From Daphnia pulex (lineage: Eukaryota > Arthropoda > Branchiopoda > Diplostraca > Daphniidae): a stretch of 64,000 nt of DNA. Location: the NCBI RefSeq assembly GCF_021134715.1, contig NC_060021.1, positions 992,001-1,056,000 of the forward strand, read 5' to 3'. Made by a program: the position numbers and the translations under genes. This document shows positions 24,501 to 36,702 of the stretch, piece after piece; position 1 is the first letter of the stretch; each line of letters begins with the position of its first letter. The notes beneath the pieces are model-generated. The model did no database searches. It had not been told where the DNA came from and worked only from the letters and a program-made list of their open reading frames with translations.

Positions 24501-27500
24501 AAAATAGAGTATTCTATACTGATTCAACACGAAAAATACTAAAACATGTGATAGGAAAGGTCTCTACCACGATTTGGAAATATTTCAGGCTAGATGTTTG
24601 GGACGTTTTTTTTTTGGTATTTCTTCAACACCAATAAAACCTGTCACATGTTCTGAGTTTCTTCTTATAATTATTGTAAAATAGAGTATTCTATACTGAT
24701 TCAACATGAAAAATACTAAAACATGTGATAGGAAAGGTCTCCACCACGATTTGGAAATATTTCAGGCTAGATGTTTGGGACGTTTTTTTGGTATTTCTTT
24801 AACACCAATGCAACCTGTCACATGAACTGAGTTTCTTCTTAAAATTATTGTAAAATAAAGTATTCTATACTGATTCAACACGAAAAATACTAAAACATGT
24901 GATAGGAAAGGTCTCTACCACGATTTGGAAATATTTCAGGCTAGATGTTTGGGACGTTTTTTTTTTGGTATTTCTTCAACACCAATAAAACCTGTCACAT
25001 GTTCTGAGTTTCTTCTTATAATTATTGTAAAATAGAGTATTCTATACTGATTCAACATGAAAAATACTAAAACATGTGATAGGAAAGGTCTCCACCACGA
25101 TTTGGAAATATTTCAGGCTAGATGTTTGGGACGTTTTTTTGGTATTTCTTCAACACCAATGCAACCTGTCACATGTTCTGAGTTTCTTCTTATAATTATT
25201 GTAAAATAGAGTATTCTATACTGATTCAACACGAAAAATACTAAAACATGTGATGGGAAAGGTCTCTACCACGATTTGGAAATATTTCAGGCTAGATGTT
25301 TGGGACGTTTTTTTTGGTATTTCTTCAACACCAATGCAACCTGTCACATGAAATGAGTTTCTTCTTATAATTTTTTTTTTAATAGAGTATTCTATACTGA
25401 TTCAACACGAAAAACACTAAAACATGTGATAGGAAAGGTCTCCACCACGATTTGGAAATATTTCAGGCTAGATTTTTTGGACGTTTTTTTGGTATTTCTT
25501 CAACACCAATGCAACCTGTCACGTGTACTAAGTTTCTTCTCATAATTTTTGTAAAATATAGTATTCTATACTGATTCAACACGAAAAATACTAAAACATG
25601 TGATAGGAAAGGTCTCCACCACGATTTGGAAATATTTCAGGCTAGATTTTTGGGACGTTTTTTTGGTATTTCTTCAACACTAATGCAACCTGTCACATGT
25701 TCTGAGTTTCTTCTTATAATTATTGTAAAATAGAGTATTCTATACTGATTCAACACGAAAAATACTAAAACATGTGATGGGAAAGGTCTCCACCACGATT
25801 TGGAAATATTTCAGGCTAGATGTTTTGGACGTTTTTTTGGTATTTCTTCAACACCAATAAAACCTGTCACATGTTCTGAGTTTCTTCTTATAATTATTGT
25901 AAAATAGAGTATTCTATACTGATTCAACATGAAAAATACTAAAACATGTGATAGGAAAGGTCTCCACCACGATTTGGAAATATTTCAGGCTAGATGTTTG
26001 GGACGTTTTTTTTTGGTATTTCTTCAACACCAATAAAACCTGTCACATGAAATGAGTTTCTTCTTATAATTTTTTTAAAATAGAGTATTCTATACTGATT
26101 CAACACGAAAAACACTAAAACATGTGATAGGAAAGGTCTCCACCACGATTTGGAAATATTTCAGGCTAGATGTTTGGGACGTTTTTTTGGTATTTCTTTA
26201 ACACCAATGCAACCTGTCACATGAACTGAGTTTCTTCTTAAAATTATTGTAAAATAAAGTATTCTATACTGATTCAACACGAAAAATACTAAAACATGTG
26301 ATAGGAAAGGTCTCTACCACCATTTGGAAATATTTCAGGCTAGATGTTTGGGACGTTTTTTTTTTGGTATTTCTTCAACACCAATAAAACCTGTCACATG
26401 TTCTGAGTTTCTTCTTATAATTATTGTAAAATAGAGTATTCTATACTGATTCAACATGAAAAATACTAAAACATGTGATAGGAAAGGTCTCCACCACGAT
26501 TTGGAAATATTTCAGGCTAGATGTTTGGGACGTTTTTTTGGTATTTCTTCAACACCAATGCAACCTGTCACATGTTCTGAGTTTCTTCTTATAATTATTG
26601 TAAAATAGAGTATTCTATACTGATTCAACACGAAAAATACTAAAACATGTGATGGGAAAGGTCTCCACCACGATTTGGAAATATTTCAGGCTAGATGTTT
26701 GGGACGTTTTTTTGGTATTTCTTCAACACCAATGCAACCTGTCACATGAAATGAGTTTTTTCTTATAATTTTTTAAAAATAGAGTATTCATACTGATTCA
26801 ACACGAAAAACACTAAAACATGTGATAGGAAAGGTCTCCACCACGATTTGGAAATATTTCAGGCTAGATGTTTGGGACGTTTTTTTGGTATTTCTTCAAC
26901 ACCAATGCAACCTGTCACGTGTACTAAGTTTCTTCTCATAATTTTTGTAAAATAGAGTATTCTATACTGATTCAACACGAAAAATACTAAAACATGTGAT
27001 AGGAAAGGTCTCTACCACGATTTGGAAATATTTCAGGCTAGATGTTTGGGACGTTTTTTTTGGTATTTCTTCAACACCAATAAAACCTGTCACATGTTCT
27101 GAGTTTCTTCTTATAATTATTGTAAAATAGAGTATTCTATACTGATTCAACATGAAAAATACTAAAACATGTGATAGGAAAGGTCTCCACCACGATTTGG
27201 AAATATTTCAAGCTAGATGTTTGGGACGTTTTTTTGGTATTTCTTCAACACCAATGCAACCTGTCACATGTTCTGAGTTTCTTCTTATAATTATTGTAAA
27301 CTAGAGTATCCTATACTGATTCAACACGAAAAATACTAAAACATGTGATGGGAAAGGTCTCCACCACGATTTGGAAATATTTCAGGCTAGATGTTTGGGA
27401 CGTTTTTTTGGTATTTCTTCAACACCAATGCAACCTGTCACATGAAATGAGTTTCTTCTTATAATTTTTTTAAAATAGAGTATTCTATACTGATTCAACA

Positions 27501-29925
27501 CGAAAAACACTAAAACATGTGATAGGAAAGGTCTCCACCACGATTTGGAAATATTTCAGGCTAGATGTTTCGGACGTTTTATTGGTATTTCTTCAACACC
27601 AATGCAACCTGTCACATGTTCTGAGTTTCTTCTTATAATTATTGTAAAATAGAGTATTCTATACTGATTCAACACGAAAAATACTAAAACATGTGATGGG
27701 AAAGGTCTCCACCACGATTTGGAAATATTTCAGGCTAGATGTTTTGGACGTTTTTTTGGTATTTCTTCAACACCAATGCAACCTGTCACGTGTACTAAGT
27801 TTCTTCTCATAATTTTTGTAAAATAGAGTATTCTATACTGATTCAACACGAAAAATACTAAAACATGTGATAGGAAAGGTCTCCACCACGATTTGGAAAT
27901 ATTTCAGGCTAGATGTTTTGGACGTTTTTTTGGTATTTCTTCAACACCAATGCAACCTGTCACGTGTACTAAGTTTCTTCTCATAATATTTGTAAAATAG
28001 AGTATTCTATACTGATTCAACACGAAAAATACTAAAACATGTGATGGGAAAGGTCTCCACCACGATTTGGAAATATTTCAGGCTAGATGTTTGGGACGTT
28101 TTTTTGGTATTTCTTCAACACCAATGCAACCTGTCACATGAAATGAGTTTCTTCTTATAATTTTTTTAAAATAGAGTATTCTATACTGATTCAACACGAA
28201 AAATACTAAAACATGTGATAGGAAAGGTCTCTACCACGATTTGGAAATATTTCAGGCTAGATGTTTTGGACGTTTTTTTGGTATTTCTTCAACACCAATG
28301 CAACCTGTCACGTGTACTAAGTTTCTTCTCATAATTTTTGTAAAATAGAGTATTCTATACTGATTCAACACGAAAAATACTAAAACATGTGATAGGAATG
28401 GTCTCTACCACGATTTGGAAATATTTCAGGCTAGATGTTTGGGACGTTTTTTTTTGGTATTTCTTCAACACCAATGCAACCTGTCACATGAACTGAGTTT
28501 TTCTTAAAATTATTGTAAAATAAAGTATTCTATACTGATTCAACACGAAAAATACTAAAACATGTGATAGGAAAGGTCTCCACCACGATTTGGAAATATT
28601 TCAGGCTAGATGTTTGGGACGTTTTTTTTGGTATTTCTTCAACACCAATGCAACCTGTCACATGAAATGAGTTTCTTCTTATAATTTTTTTAAAATAGAG
28701 TATTCTATACTGATTCAACACGAAAAATACTAAAACATGTGATAGGAAAGGTCTCCACCACGATTTGGAAATATTTCAGGCTAGATGTTTTGGACGTTTT
28801 TTTGGTATTTCTTCAACACCAATGCAACCTGTCACGTGTACTAAGTTTCTTCTCATAATTTTTGTAAAATAGAGTATTCTATACTGATTAAACACGAAAA
28901 ATACTAAAACATGTGATAGGAAAGGTCTCCACCACGATTTTGAAATATTTCAGGCTAGATATTTGGGACGTTTTTTTGGTATTTCTTTAACACCAATGCA
29001 ACCTGTCACATGAACTGAGTTTCTTCTTAAAATTATTGTAAAATAAAGTATTCTATACTGATTCAACACGAAAAATACTAAAACATGTGATAGGAAAGGT
29101 CTCTACCACGATTTGGAAATATTTCAGGCTAGATGTTTGGGACGTTTTTTTTTGGTATTTCTTCAACACCAATAAAACCTGTCACATGTTCTGAGTTTCT
29201 TCTTATAATTATTGTAAAATAGAGTATTCTATACTGATTCAACATGAAAAATACTAAAACATGTGATAGGAAAGGTCTCCACCACGATTTGGAAATATTT
29301 CAGGCTAGATGTTTCGGACGTTTTATTGGTATTTCTTCAACACCAATGCAACCTGTCACATGTTCTGAGTTTCTTCTTATAATTATTGTAAAATAGAGTA
29401 TTCTATACTGATTCAACACGAAAAATACTAAAACATGTGATGGGAAAGGTCTCCACCACGATTTGGAAATATTTCAGGCTAGATGTTTGGGACGTTTTTT
29501 TTGTATTTCTTCAACACCAATGCAACCTGTCACGTGTACTAAGTTTCTTCTCATAATTTTTGTAAAATAGAGTATTCTATACTGATTCAACACGAAAAAT
29601 ACTAAAACATGTGATAGGAAAGGTCTCCACCACGATTTGGAAATATTTCAGGCTAGATGTTTTGGACGTTTTTTTTGGTATTTCTTCAACACCAATGCAA
29701 CCTGTCACGTGTACTAAGTTTCTTCTTATAATTATTGTAAAATAGAGTATTCTATACTGATTCAACTTGAAAAATACTAAAACATGTGATAGGAAAGGTC
29801 TCCACCACGATTTGGAAATATTTCAGGCTAGATGTTTGGGACGTTTTTTTGGTATTTCTTCAACACCAATGCAACCTGTCACATGTACTGAGTTTCTTCT
29901 TATAATTTTTGTAAAATAGAGTATT
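18543..29925 (+). repeat. Satellite B, ~174-bp monomer, about 65 tandem copies (11.4 kb)
   Basis: Each monomer contains TATTCTATACTGATTCAAC, GATTTGGAAATATTTCAGGC, a variable poly-T tract after GGGACG, and CTTCAACACCAAT. Spacing of the first units is 177, 174, 175 and 173 bp, the variation coming largely from the T tract. Neighbouring copies are nearly identical. Monomers differ by diagnostic variants (acg/atg after TCAAC, gatagg/gatggg, aatgcaacc/aataaaacc, four spacer types). Recurrent 63-codon minus-strand frames here are by-products of the monomer. Confidence 0.96.
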
Positions 29926-30138
29926 GAAACGATGTTGTGGTTTTATTGTAGAATAAGGTATTTTACACAGATTCAGAGTGATAATCACCGTTATAAAAGA
30001 TAGGAAAGGTCTCTCTCCCCGTTCTCGCGCTACAAAAGTGCAAAGCCATGCTGCGTTGCCAGATAAAACGGTAAAAGAAAACAGATCCCGAAGAGCCCTT
30101 TAGGACGTTCTCCGTTCTCGGATGATTGTTTTTAGGTT
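29926..30138. other. Array edge with a diverged satellite B relic
   Basis: The last clean monomer ends near 29925. The following ~85 bp still show GATTCAGAGTGATAATCACC and GATAGGAAAGGTCTCT, a strongly diverged monomer, before unique GC-richer sequence. Confidence 0.6.
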
Positions 30139-31020
30139 CTAGTCATTTTCTTCCCCCACCCCCATTTCCAGGAGCGACCGCCAACGGCCTGGGTGGCGTA
30201 CCGGTACCGGCCTTCTCCTATGCTGAACGACGCCAACCTGGGCATGGACCTCCACTTGGACATTAGCGGCCTGTGGTTTAAGATTCACATGATCGGACGG
30301 GTTCTCTCTGGGGTAGCCCCCAGGAGCTTCGTTGACTGCTTCTACCACCGGCGGAAGATACTCCAGACTGGGTTGTGCTTCTTTGACCGGTTCGTCTCTT
30401 ACCATTGGTTTCAGGTTGATGTCGTCCAGCGGGGGCTGCGGAATGTCCCATTGGATATGTCCCGTCTTCTTGGTGGTGGCCGTACGCTTCTGGAGCGTCG
30501 TACGAGGTGTCGTAAATGAAGGTGAAGGATCGGACGTCGGGTCCTCTTCTATATACAACAACAATCGAAACAAAATAGCGTGTGTATAATTCAAATTGTA
30601 AAATTCAAATTAATGTGTAATTAAAAACCTAAAGTCAACAGGGACGTCAATTCAGCGCTTAGCTTTCGAAAGAAAATTGGTTTAAGAACATCGACAAAAT
30701 AAAAAGGTGATCAGCAACGAAATCCATCGAGAAATAAAAATCAATTAAGGGAACATCATCTTTTCAAGTCGTTGAAAATTACGCGCATCAGTTTAACTTT
30801 TCCGACGAGTCACGATTAAGCAGTTTAGAAACTCAGAAACAAAATTTTTATGCAGATGACGTTACCTCTAACAGCAATGCTGGGGAAAGAATTTGAATAC
30901 CCAGATCCAGCAATAAGAAAGAAGAAAACAGCCTAAAAGAATTAACAGGAAATTTAATACAAGAGCTAGAAGGAGCAAAAACAACGATTGCAAAAATATT
31001 ATCAACACATTGATATGCAT
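30139..31020 (-). CDS. Small secreted protein (162 aa), newly assembled from three exons
   Basis: Exons on the minus strand: 31020-31009 (ATG plus three codons), 30932-30866 and 30548-30139. The first intron is 76 bp; all junctions are GT-AG and keep frame. The first 20 residues form a signal peptide with the core 'AVFFFLIAGSGYS'. The mature part is Pro-, Glu- and Asn-rich without Cys and carries a partial internal repeat ('DDINLKPM' and 'DHVNLKPQ'), ending in a basic stretch 'RRRPVPVRHPGRW'. The last exon is clearly GC-richer than its surroundings. A TATATAAAG box lies about 95 bp upstream of the ATG. An internal GTAAGA could act as an alternative donor near 30404. No family was recognised. 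Confidence 0.6.
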
Positions 31021-31111
31021 GGTTAGAAGTGTTGAGCGGACCTCAGCAAAATGTCAATATTCAGGTAAAGCGCTAATTGACTAATGCGTGCAGTCGCTGA
31101 GGTATACCCTC

Positions 31112-31122
31112 CTTTATATACC
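31112..31122 (-). promoter_or_regulatory. TATA box of the secreted-protein gene
   Basis: On the minus strand this reads GTATATAAAGG, about 95 bp upstream of the proposed ATG. That suits a transcription start near 31085 and a ~65-base leader. Confidence 0.55.
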
Positions 31123-32000
31123 TGTGTAACAGCCAATTATTGCTGCTGCAATAATGAGATTTCTTTCGTTACATTAGAAATACACCATTGATGACCCCAT
31201 TTCACGCGTTGTTTGCTTACTTGTATAGTAAATTAACAGTATCCTTATTCTTCACAGACTATTTGTCACATAGAGGCTAGACTAAAACTTTGGTCGATCT
31301 GCACTAGGCGGCGATATTAGGTTGTGTTTTATCACCGCCATATGTGAAATATTGCACCAATTGTGTTTGCGTGACACAGATTCACCTATACATGGTTCGA
31401 ATTAATAATAGGAGGTCTGCTCTTTAGGTCGTCTACTTGTTATGAGACATACGTTACCAGTTCGGAAAACAAACGAAAAAACAAACAAAAAACAAAGCAG
31501 ATGTTATCATGTCAGATGATGTGCTGCTTTGCATGACCCAGGCTTACCCAGCGTTTATACTGTAATACGTTCAAAACGTTTCAAAATTAAGTGTAGGATA
31601 TATATAGTTCATTCCAGCAAAGATAATTTTCATTTTTATTGCTGGAATATTAAAATTAAATATAGGCCCTACTCTTTGAGCGGAAGGGACCCAAAAAACG
31701 ATACAACAAAATAAAACATTCAAACTTTTTTAATTTCTCGATAAAAAATTTTCAAGAAATAATAATAGCCCGAGATATTATTATCTCAGATTTAAAAAAA
31801 AATTATTGCTGATTGAATGAATGGTGTTTCGTTGTTTGTTTTTGTTTTTCCTAGAAGCGCAAAATAATCTATCCTGGTGACGCAGCTTATGATAAAGGTG
31901 AGATTGAGATATACCTTATTTGCGCAATTTTTCACCACATCAAACGGCGGAGGCTCTTATTAGATGTAAGAAAATTCGAAAAAAATGCTGATGTAAAAAA
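31123..32000. other. Intergenic DNA, no supported gene
   Basis: AT-rich. A CTCF-like core, GCACTAGGCGGCGATA, is at 31301. An isolated exon-like stretch with acceptor TCCTAG and donor AAAG|GTGAGA lies at about 31855-31898, but no partner exon was found. Confidence 0.45.
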
Positions 32001-32019
32001 ATTGTCACATTACGTTATC

Positions 32020-32460
32020 GCTCTGTTATCGGCTCGCACATCGTCGGGTATAAATGATATCTAATTTTACGTTTTTGGAAGAACAACCCGAACACAACTT
32101 TGAAAGTACGCACAGCACCGGTTTCGTATTCATTGGTCACCTTCAATCCACCACTATCACCGCCAACATAAATATTGTTTTAAATTTTCAGTAAGTCAAT
32201 TCCAATTTTTTTTTTTTTTACTAATTAAACTTAAGTCAACTATATAAAATTTTTAAAAAATTGTGTGGCAATTGCAAAAATATATTAGTTTAGAGTATTT
32301 AGATTTAAGTAAGACATTTGTACTGTTGCGTGCATCAGTCATTTCAAAATACTTATTATTATTAGGGGATTATTTATGGGGCAAATGGCGAGAAGTTTCA
32401 AACGAAAAACAATTTGATTTAGGAGACACTGAGAAATTGATTGTATCTTGTCTTTATTAA
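32020..32460 (+). repeat. Diverged upstream duplicate of the cysteinyl-tRNA synthetase 5' region
   Basis: Segments recur in the same order about 600-670 bp downstream: an AACA(A)(C/G)CCGAAC stretch, TTTTCA(G/T)TAAGT with TTCCAATT, TGGCAATTGC(A/T)AAAATAT or its close match, and GAGAAGTTTCAAA followed by GA(C)GCTGAGAAAT just before the real ATG at 33075. In the upstream copy the position corresponding to the ATG is lost. Confidence 0.55.
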
Positions 32461-33074
32461 CTCGGTTCACCTAGCTGTTATTTTCAAACTGACGCAATTA
32501 TTGTAAACTGTTGCTCAATCAATGGCCTCGGATTTGCGGTTGTGCTATAATAGAGGTTGAGAAACCTTCTTTGTTGATTTTTTTTAAATTTCTTACCCCA
32601 TAACACACATCCCTCTCCCCGGCTCCCCCCCCCCCCTTGATTGAAAAGAAAATGCCGCTATAAAAATAAATTGTGTGCTACATTTTGTTATCACTGATAT
32701 CGGCGTAGTCTGATAAACCTTATCTCATTTTGCGTATTGCATTCTTGGAAAAACAAGCCGAACTTTACAATTGATTGCTCTCTCGTTGACCAATTTTTGT
32801 TAATTTTCATTAAGTTACTTCCAATTATAAAATAAAATGTTTTACTATACTCTGTTTCCGTGCCAATTGCTAAAATATTTAAATGTATCATAAGTTATAG
32901 TTTTGAGTGTTGGTAGTCAGTATAGTAGCAGAAAGTAATACGTTTTAATTATTGCATCAGACAATTCTTAATAACTGATTAATGGTAGATTTCTATCCTA
33001 TCCTATACAGGGAGAGAAGTTTCAAAGGGGAAATAATTTAATTCAGCGAAGACGCTGAGAAATAATTTGCAATC

Positions 33075-36000
33075 ATGTCAGAAGCCACCTCGTTAAACAA
33101 CAGCGGCACGAAGCTGATGATTTACAACAGTCTGACTCGCAAGAAGGAGGTGTTCACTCCGCAGAATGGCAACAACATCACCTGGTACTCTTGCGGACCC
33201 ACAGTCTACGATGCCTCCCACATGGGCCACGCCCGCTCCTACATGCACAGCAGCGGTAGAATACTTACCTTAACATACTTTAGTGGGCCAGGATTACTTA
33301 CAAGACGAAACTACTTACGAGCTTAACATACTTAAATAGTTTTTTCATACTTAGATTTTGTAAGTAACGAGTAAGCATGTAAGTATGTGCCTCCAACATA
33401 CTTACTTGAATAAAAGAAAAGATTTCCGTAGGAATCGAACACGGGTCTCACGCATCACAGTCAGATGCTTTTCCGCTGTGCCATTCTAGATTTGATTTTA
33501 CCAATTAAATAACCGTTACTAATCAACGGGGGGGTTTAGGACTTAGAGATTTTTATGTCCAAACATCATATTCAATTTTCTCTCCTAAAGCGGCGAGCAT
33601 GTGCCCTTATTCATTTTTTTCACAAAAATGATTTACAGGAAAGCTGCTTTAAACTCGGTACTACCAGTTCCTTCAGTAGATATAAATAGGGCAGCAAGTT
33701 TTTCCTACAATTAATGAAAAAAAAGGAGTTATATTCCTTAAACAAGTAGTTTACATGTATTCTAGAGTTCTACCTGAACGATGGCCATATTTCTTGAATA
33801 ATGCTCATGGATGGACTGAGAAACAAAGAGCAGGGCCTCGTAGGTCAGGAAATATCTTTGTCGCAACATAAGTAGCAAGCCAGCCTCCCATTCAAATTCA
33901 CTAAACGCAGCACCATGAGTGAAAAGGAGGGATTCAATGTCACGATGAGCAGCAGGAACCAAATTTTGCTGGCCAAAATGTTTGGGGTTGTTGTTCGTGA
34001 TCAAAATCATGCCTATCTTCAGCTGATGATTGTTCAAGACCAGCCCTGACGCCATCAGTTGTGTTACTACTAGCAATAACAACATCTTCAATGGACGTGG
34101 GATCACTAGCCTCGTCGACTAACAAGTTGAATCCAGTAGTCGATATATATAGGCTAAGCTCAATCAAATTTCAAAAGTGAGCAAAAGTACAAGTACAAAG
34201 TACAAGTATGTTATTAGCTGTTTAAGTATGTATACGACGAAAATAAGTATGAAAAATAGGTATAAGTATGTTCGTCCAATATACTTACAAATTTACAATA
34301 CTTACAAATAGTTGAACATACTTACAACTCCCTAAACTACTTGATATTTAAAAAAGATAGTGCTTGCAAGTATGAAAATGAGTTGTAAGTACGTTAAAAA
34401 ATATTTCAAGTAGGAAATTTTCCAAATTAAGTATGAAAAAAGCCCTACTTGACAAATTCAGTACTTTTAACCTACTAACATACTGGAAATTAAGTATGTT
34501 ACCGCTGCTGTGTGTCCTTCGACATCCTGCGGAGGGTCCTGAGAGACTACTTTGGCTACGACATTACTTACGTCATGAACATCACCGACATCGACGACAA
34601 GGTAAGGCATCAATTACAATTACAACAACCAAACATTTGAAAAACTATAATTTAATTGATGTAATTGATTTAACTAAGATCATCAAAAGAGCCAGGCAGA
34701 ATTATTTGTACGAAAAGTACGCAGCCGAGTCGAGTGAGCTGGAAACTCTCCGAAAAGATGTCGAGGAATCTGTCGGCCGTCTAGCCAAACAAATGGCGGT
34801 GACCACCGATCCCGATAAGAAAGTCATGCAGGAGACGATGCTGGCCAAAGTCACCGCCGCCATTAACAAATCGGCCGAAATAACCATCAAAGCTGCGGAT
34901 GGTCTATGCCACGATGCCAAGAGCTTTTTGTTGGCGGAAGCCAAAGACGTTTTGAGCGACTGGCTCGACTCCAAGCACGGCATGGACGTTTCGGACAACG
35001 CCATTTTCGCTTCACTCCCGCGATACTGGGAGGAGGAATTCTACAAAGACATGGCCGCTCTCAACGTCCTACCCGCCGACGTGATTACTCGCGTCAGCGA
35101 ATACGTCCCGGAGATTGTCGATTACATCGCCAAAATTATGGAACGTGGATTTGCATATTCGGGTGAGAGATTTTCTTACTTTTTCTTCTATTACGTCTTG
35201 TGAAATAATTTCTTTGGTTTTATTATTTTGAAGCCAATGGCTCTGTGTACTTTGATGTCTCCAAATTCGATTCGCAAAAGAATCACAAGTACGCCAAATT
35301 GGTGCCGGAGGCTTACGGCGACTCCAAAGCCCTGCAGGAAGGCGAAGGCGATCTGAGCGTCTCCGAAGATCGTCTGAGCGAGAAGAAATCGCCCAACGAT
35401 TTCGCCCTGTGGAAAAATTCCAAGAGCGGCGAGCCTTCGTGGGATTCTCCATGGGGAAAAGGTAATCACAAATTCATGAACTTTTGAATGGATTGCGTTA
35501 TGAGTTATGTAATATTTGGTTTTTCATTCAGGACGTCCTGGTTGGCATATTGAATGCAGCGTGATGGCCAGTGCAATTTTGGGGTCGTCAATGGATTTTC
35601 ACACGGGCGGCGTCGACCTCAAGTTCCCCCATCACGACAACGAACTTGCCCAGTCTGAAGCCTATTACGATAACGACGAATGGGTTCGCTATTTCCTTCA
35701 CACCGGTCATCTGACCATCCAGGTAAATACTAAATACTAAATGCAAACTTAACAAGTCACTCCTCCCAACTCTAATGAATTGGGCAGGGTTGCAAAATGT
35801 CCAAATCGCTCAAGAACTTCATCACGATCCAAGATGCGCTGAGTCGCAACAGCAGCCGCGAATTGCGTATCTTCTTCCTGCTGCACCAGTGGAAGGAAAC
35901 GCTCGACTACAGCGACAGCGCCATGGAAGAAGCCTCGAGCTACGAGAAAATGCTCAGGGAATTCTTCCTCAACGCCAAGGATCTCTTGAGGAGCGGCCCG

Positions 36001-36702
36001 ACTGCTGCCGCCATCACCGCCCATCAGCAGCAACATTTCCAAAAATGGAGCGACGCCGAGCGGGAACTCAACCAGCGGTTCGTCCAAGCCAAAAATCGAG
36101 TGCGCCAAGCTCTCTGCGATAATATCGACACTAAAACTTCCTTGGAGGCCATCAAGAGCCTGATTTCAGACTGCAACAAATATCTGGCGCGGATGAAACG
36201 ATCGGCCAACCGGGTGCTGATCAAGTCCGTCGCCGAATACGTCACACGATTGTTCCAGATCTTTGGCGTGATCGAAGGCAAGCAAACCCTCGGATTTCCC
36301 AGCACTGAATCGTCTGCTGGCGGACCAGGTAATAATGACATTAGCGCCGAAGAAATCGTCATGCCCGTCCTGGAAGCGCTGGCGGAATTCCGGGAAGAAG
36401 TGAGGAAAGAAGCTCGACAGTTAGGGGCGAAGCCAGTTCTGGAACTTTGCGATCGATTTCGAGATGATGTCTTGCCCAGCTTGGGCGTACGACTGGAAGA
36501 TCGTGAGGGTCAACCACCTGCTTTGAAGCTCGTCCCGCGTGATGAACTCCTCAAGGAGATGAAACTTCTCAAGGAGAAACTCCTTACGGAGAAAGAAGAG
36601 AGAAAGGATGCCAGACAAGCTGAGCTAAATCGTAAAAAGATACAGTTAGAAGAATTGCGAGAAGCAAGGGATGCCAGACGAGCTGCGTTAAATCATCAAT
36701 AG
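33075..36702 (+). CDS. CARS1: Cysteine--tRNA ligase, cytoplasmic (701 aa as spliced)
   Basis: Exons 33075-33255, 34495-34601, 34679-35162, 35234-35461, 35532-35722 and 35788-36702 join in frame to TAG. The enzyme charges tRNA-Cys with cysteine in the cytosol. Visible class Ia features: zinc-ligand Cys in '[10 protein letters not shown]'; the HIGH motif as 'HMGHAR'; 'MNITDIDDK' followed by '[14 protein letters not shown]'; the eukaryote-specific insert (residues ~110-200, '[16 protein letters not shown]'); 'WHIECSVMA'; '[13 protein letters not shown]'; and the 'KMSKSLKNF' loop. The C-terminus is a Lys/Glu-rich helix. It lacks the conserved tail that follows in animal orthologues as remembered. 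Intron 1 is a transposon-like insert placed directly behind the HIGH motif; splicing as drawn adds about 10 residues there. Confidence 0.93.
33243..34511. mobile_element. ~1.27-kb DNA-transposon-like insert in the cysteinyl-tRNA synthetase gene
   Basis: It begins CACAGCAGCGGTA and ends with the exact complement, 13-bp perfect terminal inverted repeats, and interrupts the codons between Tyr-Met and Ser-Phe-Asp of an otherwise conserved stretch. Both ends are crowded with TACTTAC/GTAAGTATG-type subterminal motifs. Open minus-strand fragments at 33762-34167 might be transposase remnants but showed no recognised motif. Only the dinucleotide TG could be a target duplication; no 8-bp repeat was found. 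Confidence 0.72.
33425..33495 (-). pseudogene. tRNA-like relic inside the insert
   Basis: The minus strand reads TGGCACAGCGG, resembling an A box, then a GCATC/GATGC stem with a 7-base loop, then GTTCGATTCC, a good B box. The T and acceptor stems do not pair properly and loop position 33 is not U. It looks like a decayed tRNA or tRNA-derived SINE head, not a working tRNA gene. Confidence 0.45.

Noticed and set aside
18936-29765. Nine near-identical 63-codon minus-strand ORFs
   Set aside because: They recur at whole multiples of the 174-bp monomer, span monomer boundaries and depend on chance absence of stops. They are by-products of the satellite, not a gene family.
15187-29925. CRISPR-like array
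   Set aside because: The repeats are contiguous ~173-174-bp tandem monomers without unique spacers, in a eukaryotic genome.
33425-33495. Functional tRNA gene
   Set aside because: A and B boxes are present, but acceptor and T stems fail to pair and U33 is missing.
33762-34167. Minus-strand ORFs in the insert as a hAT transposase
   Set aside because: The ends resemble hAT-type CAG-rich termini, but no catalytic or dimerisation motif was recognisable and no 8-bp target duplication was found.
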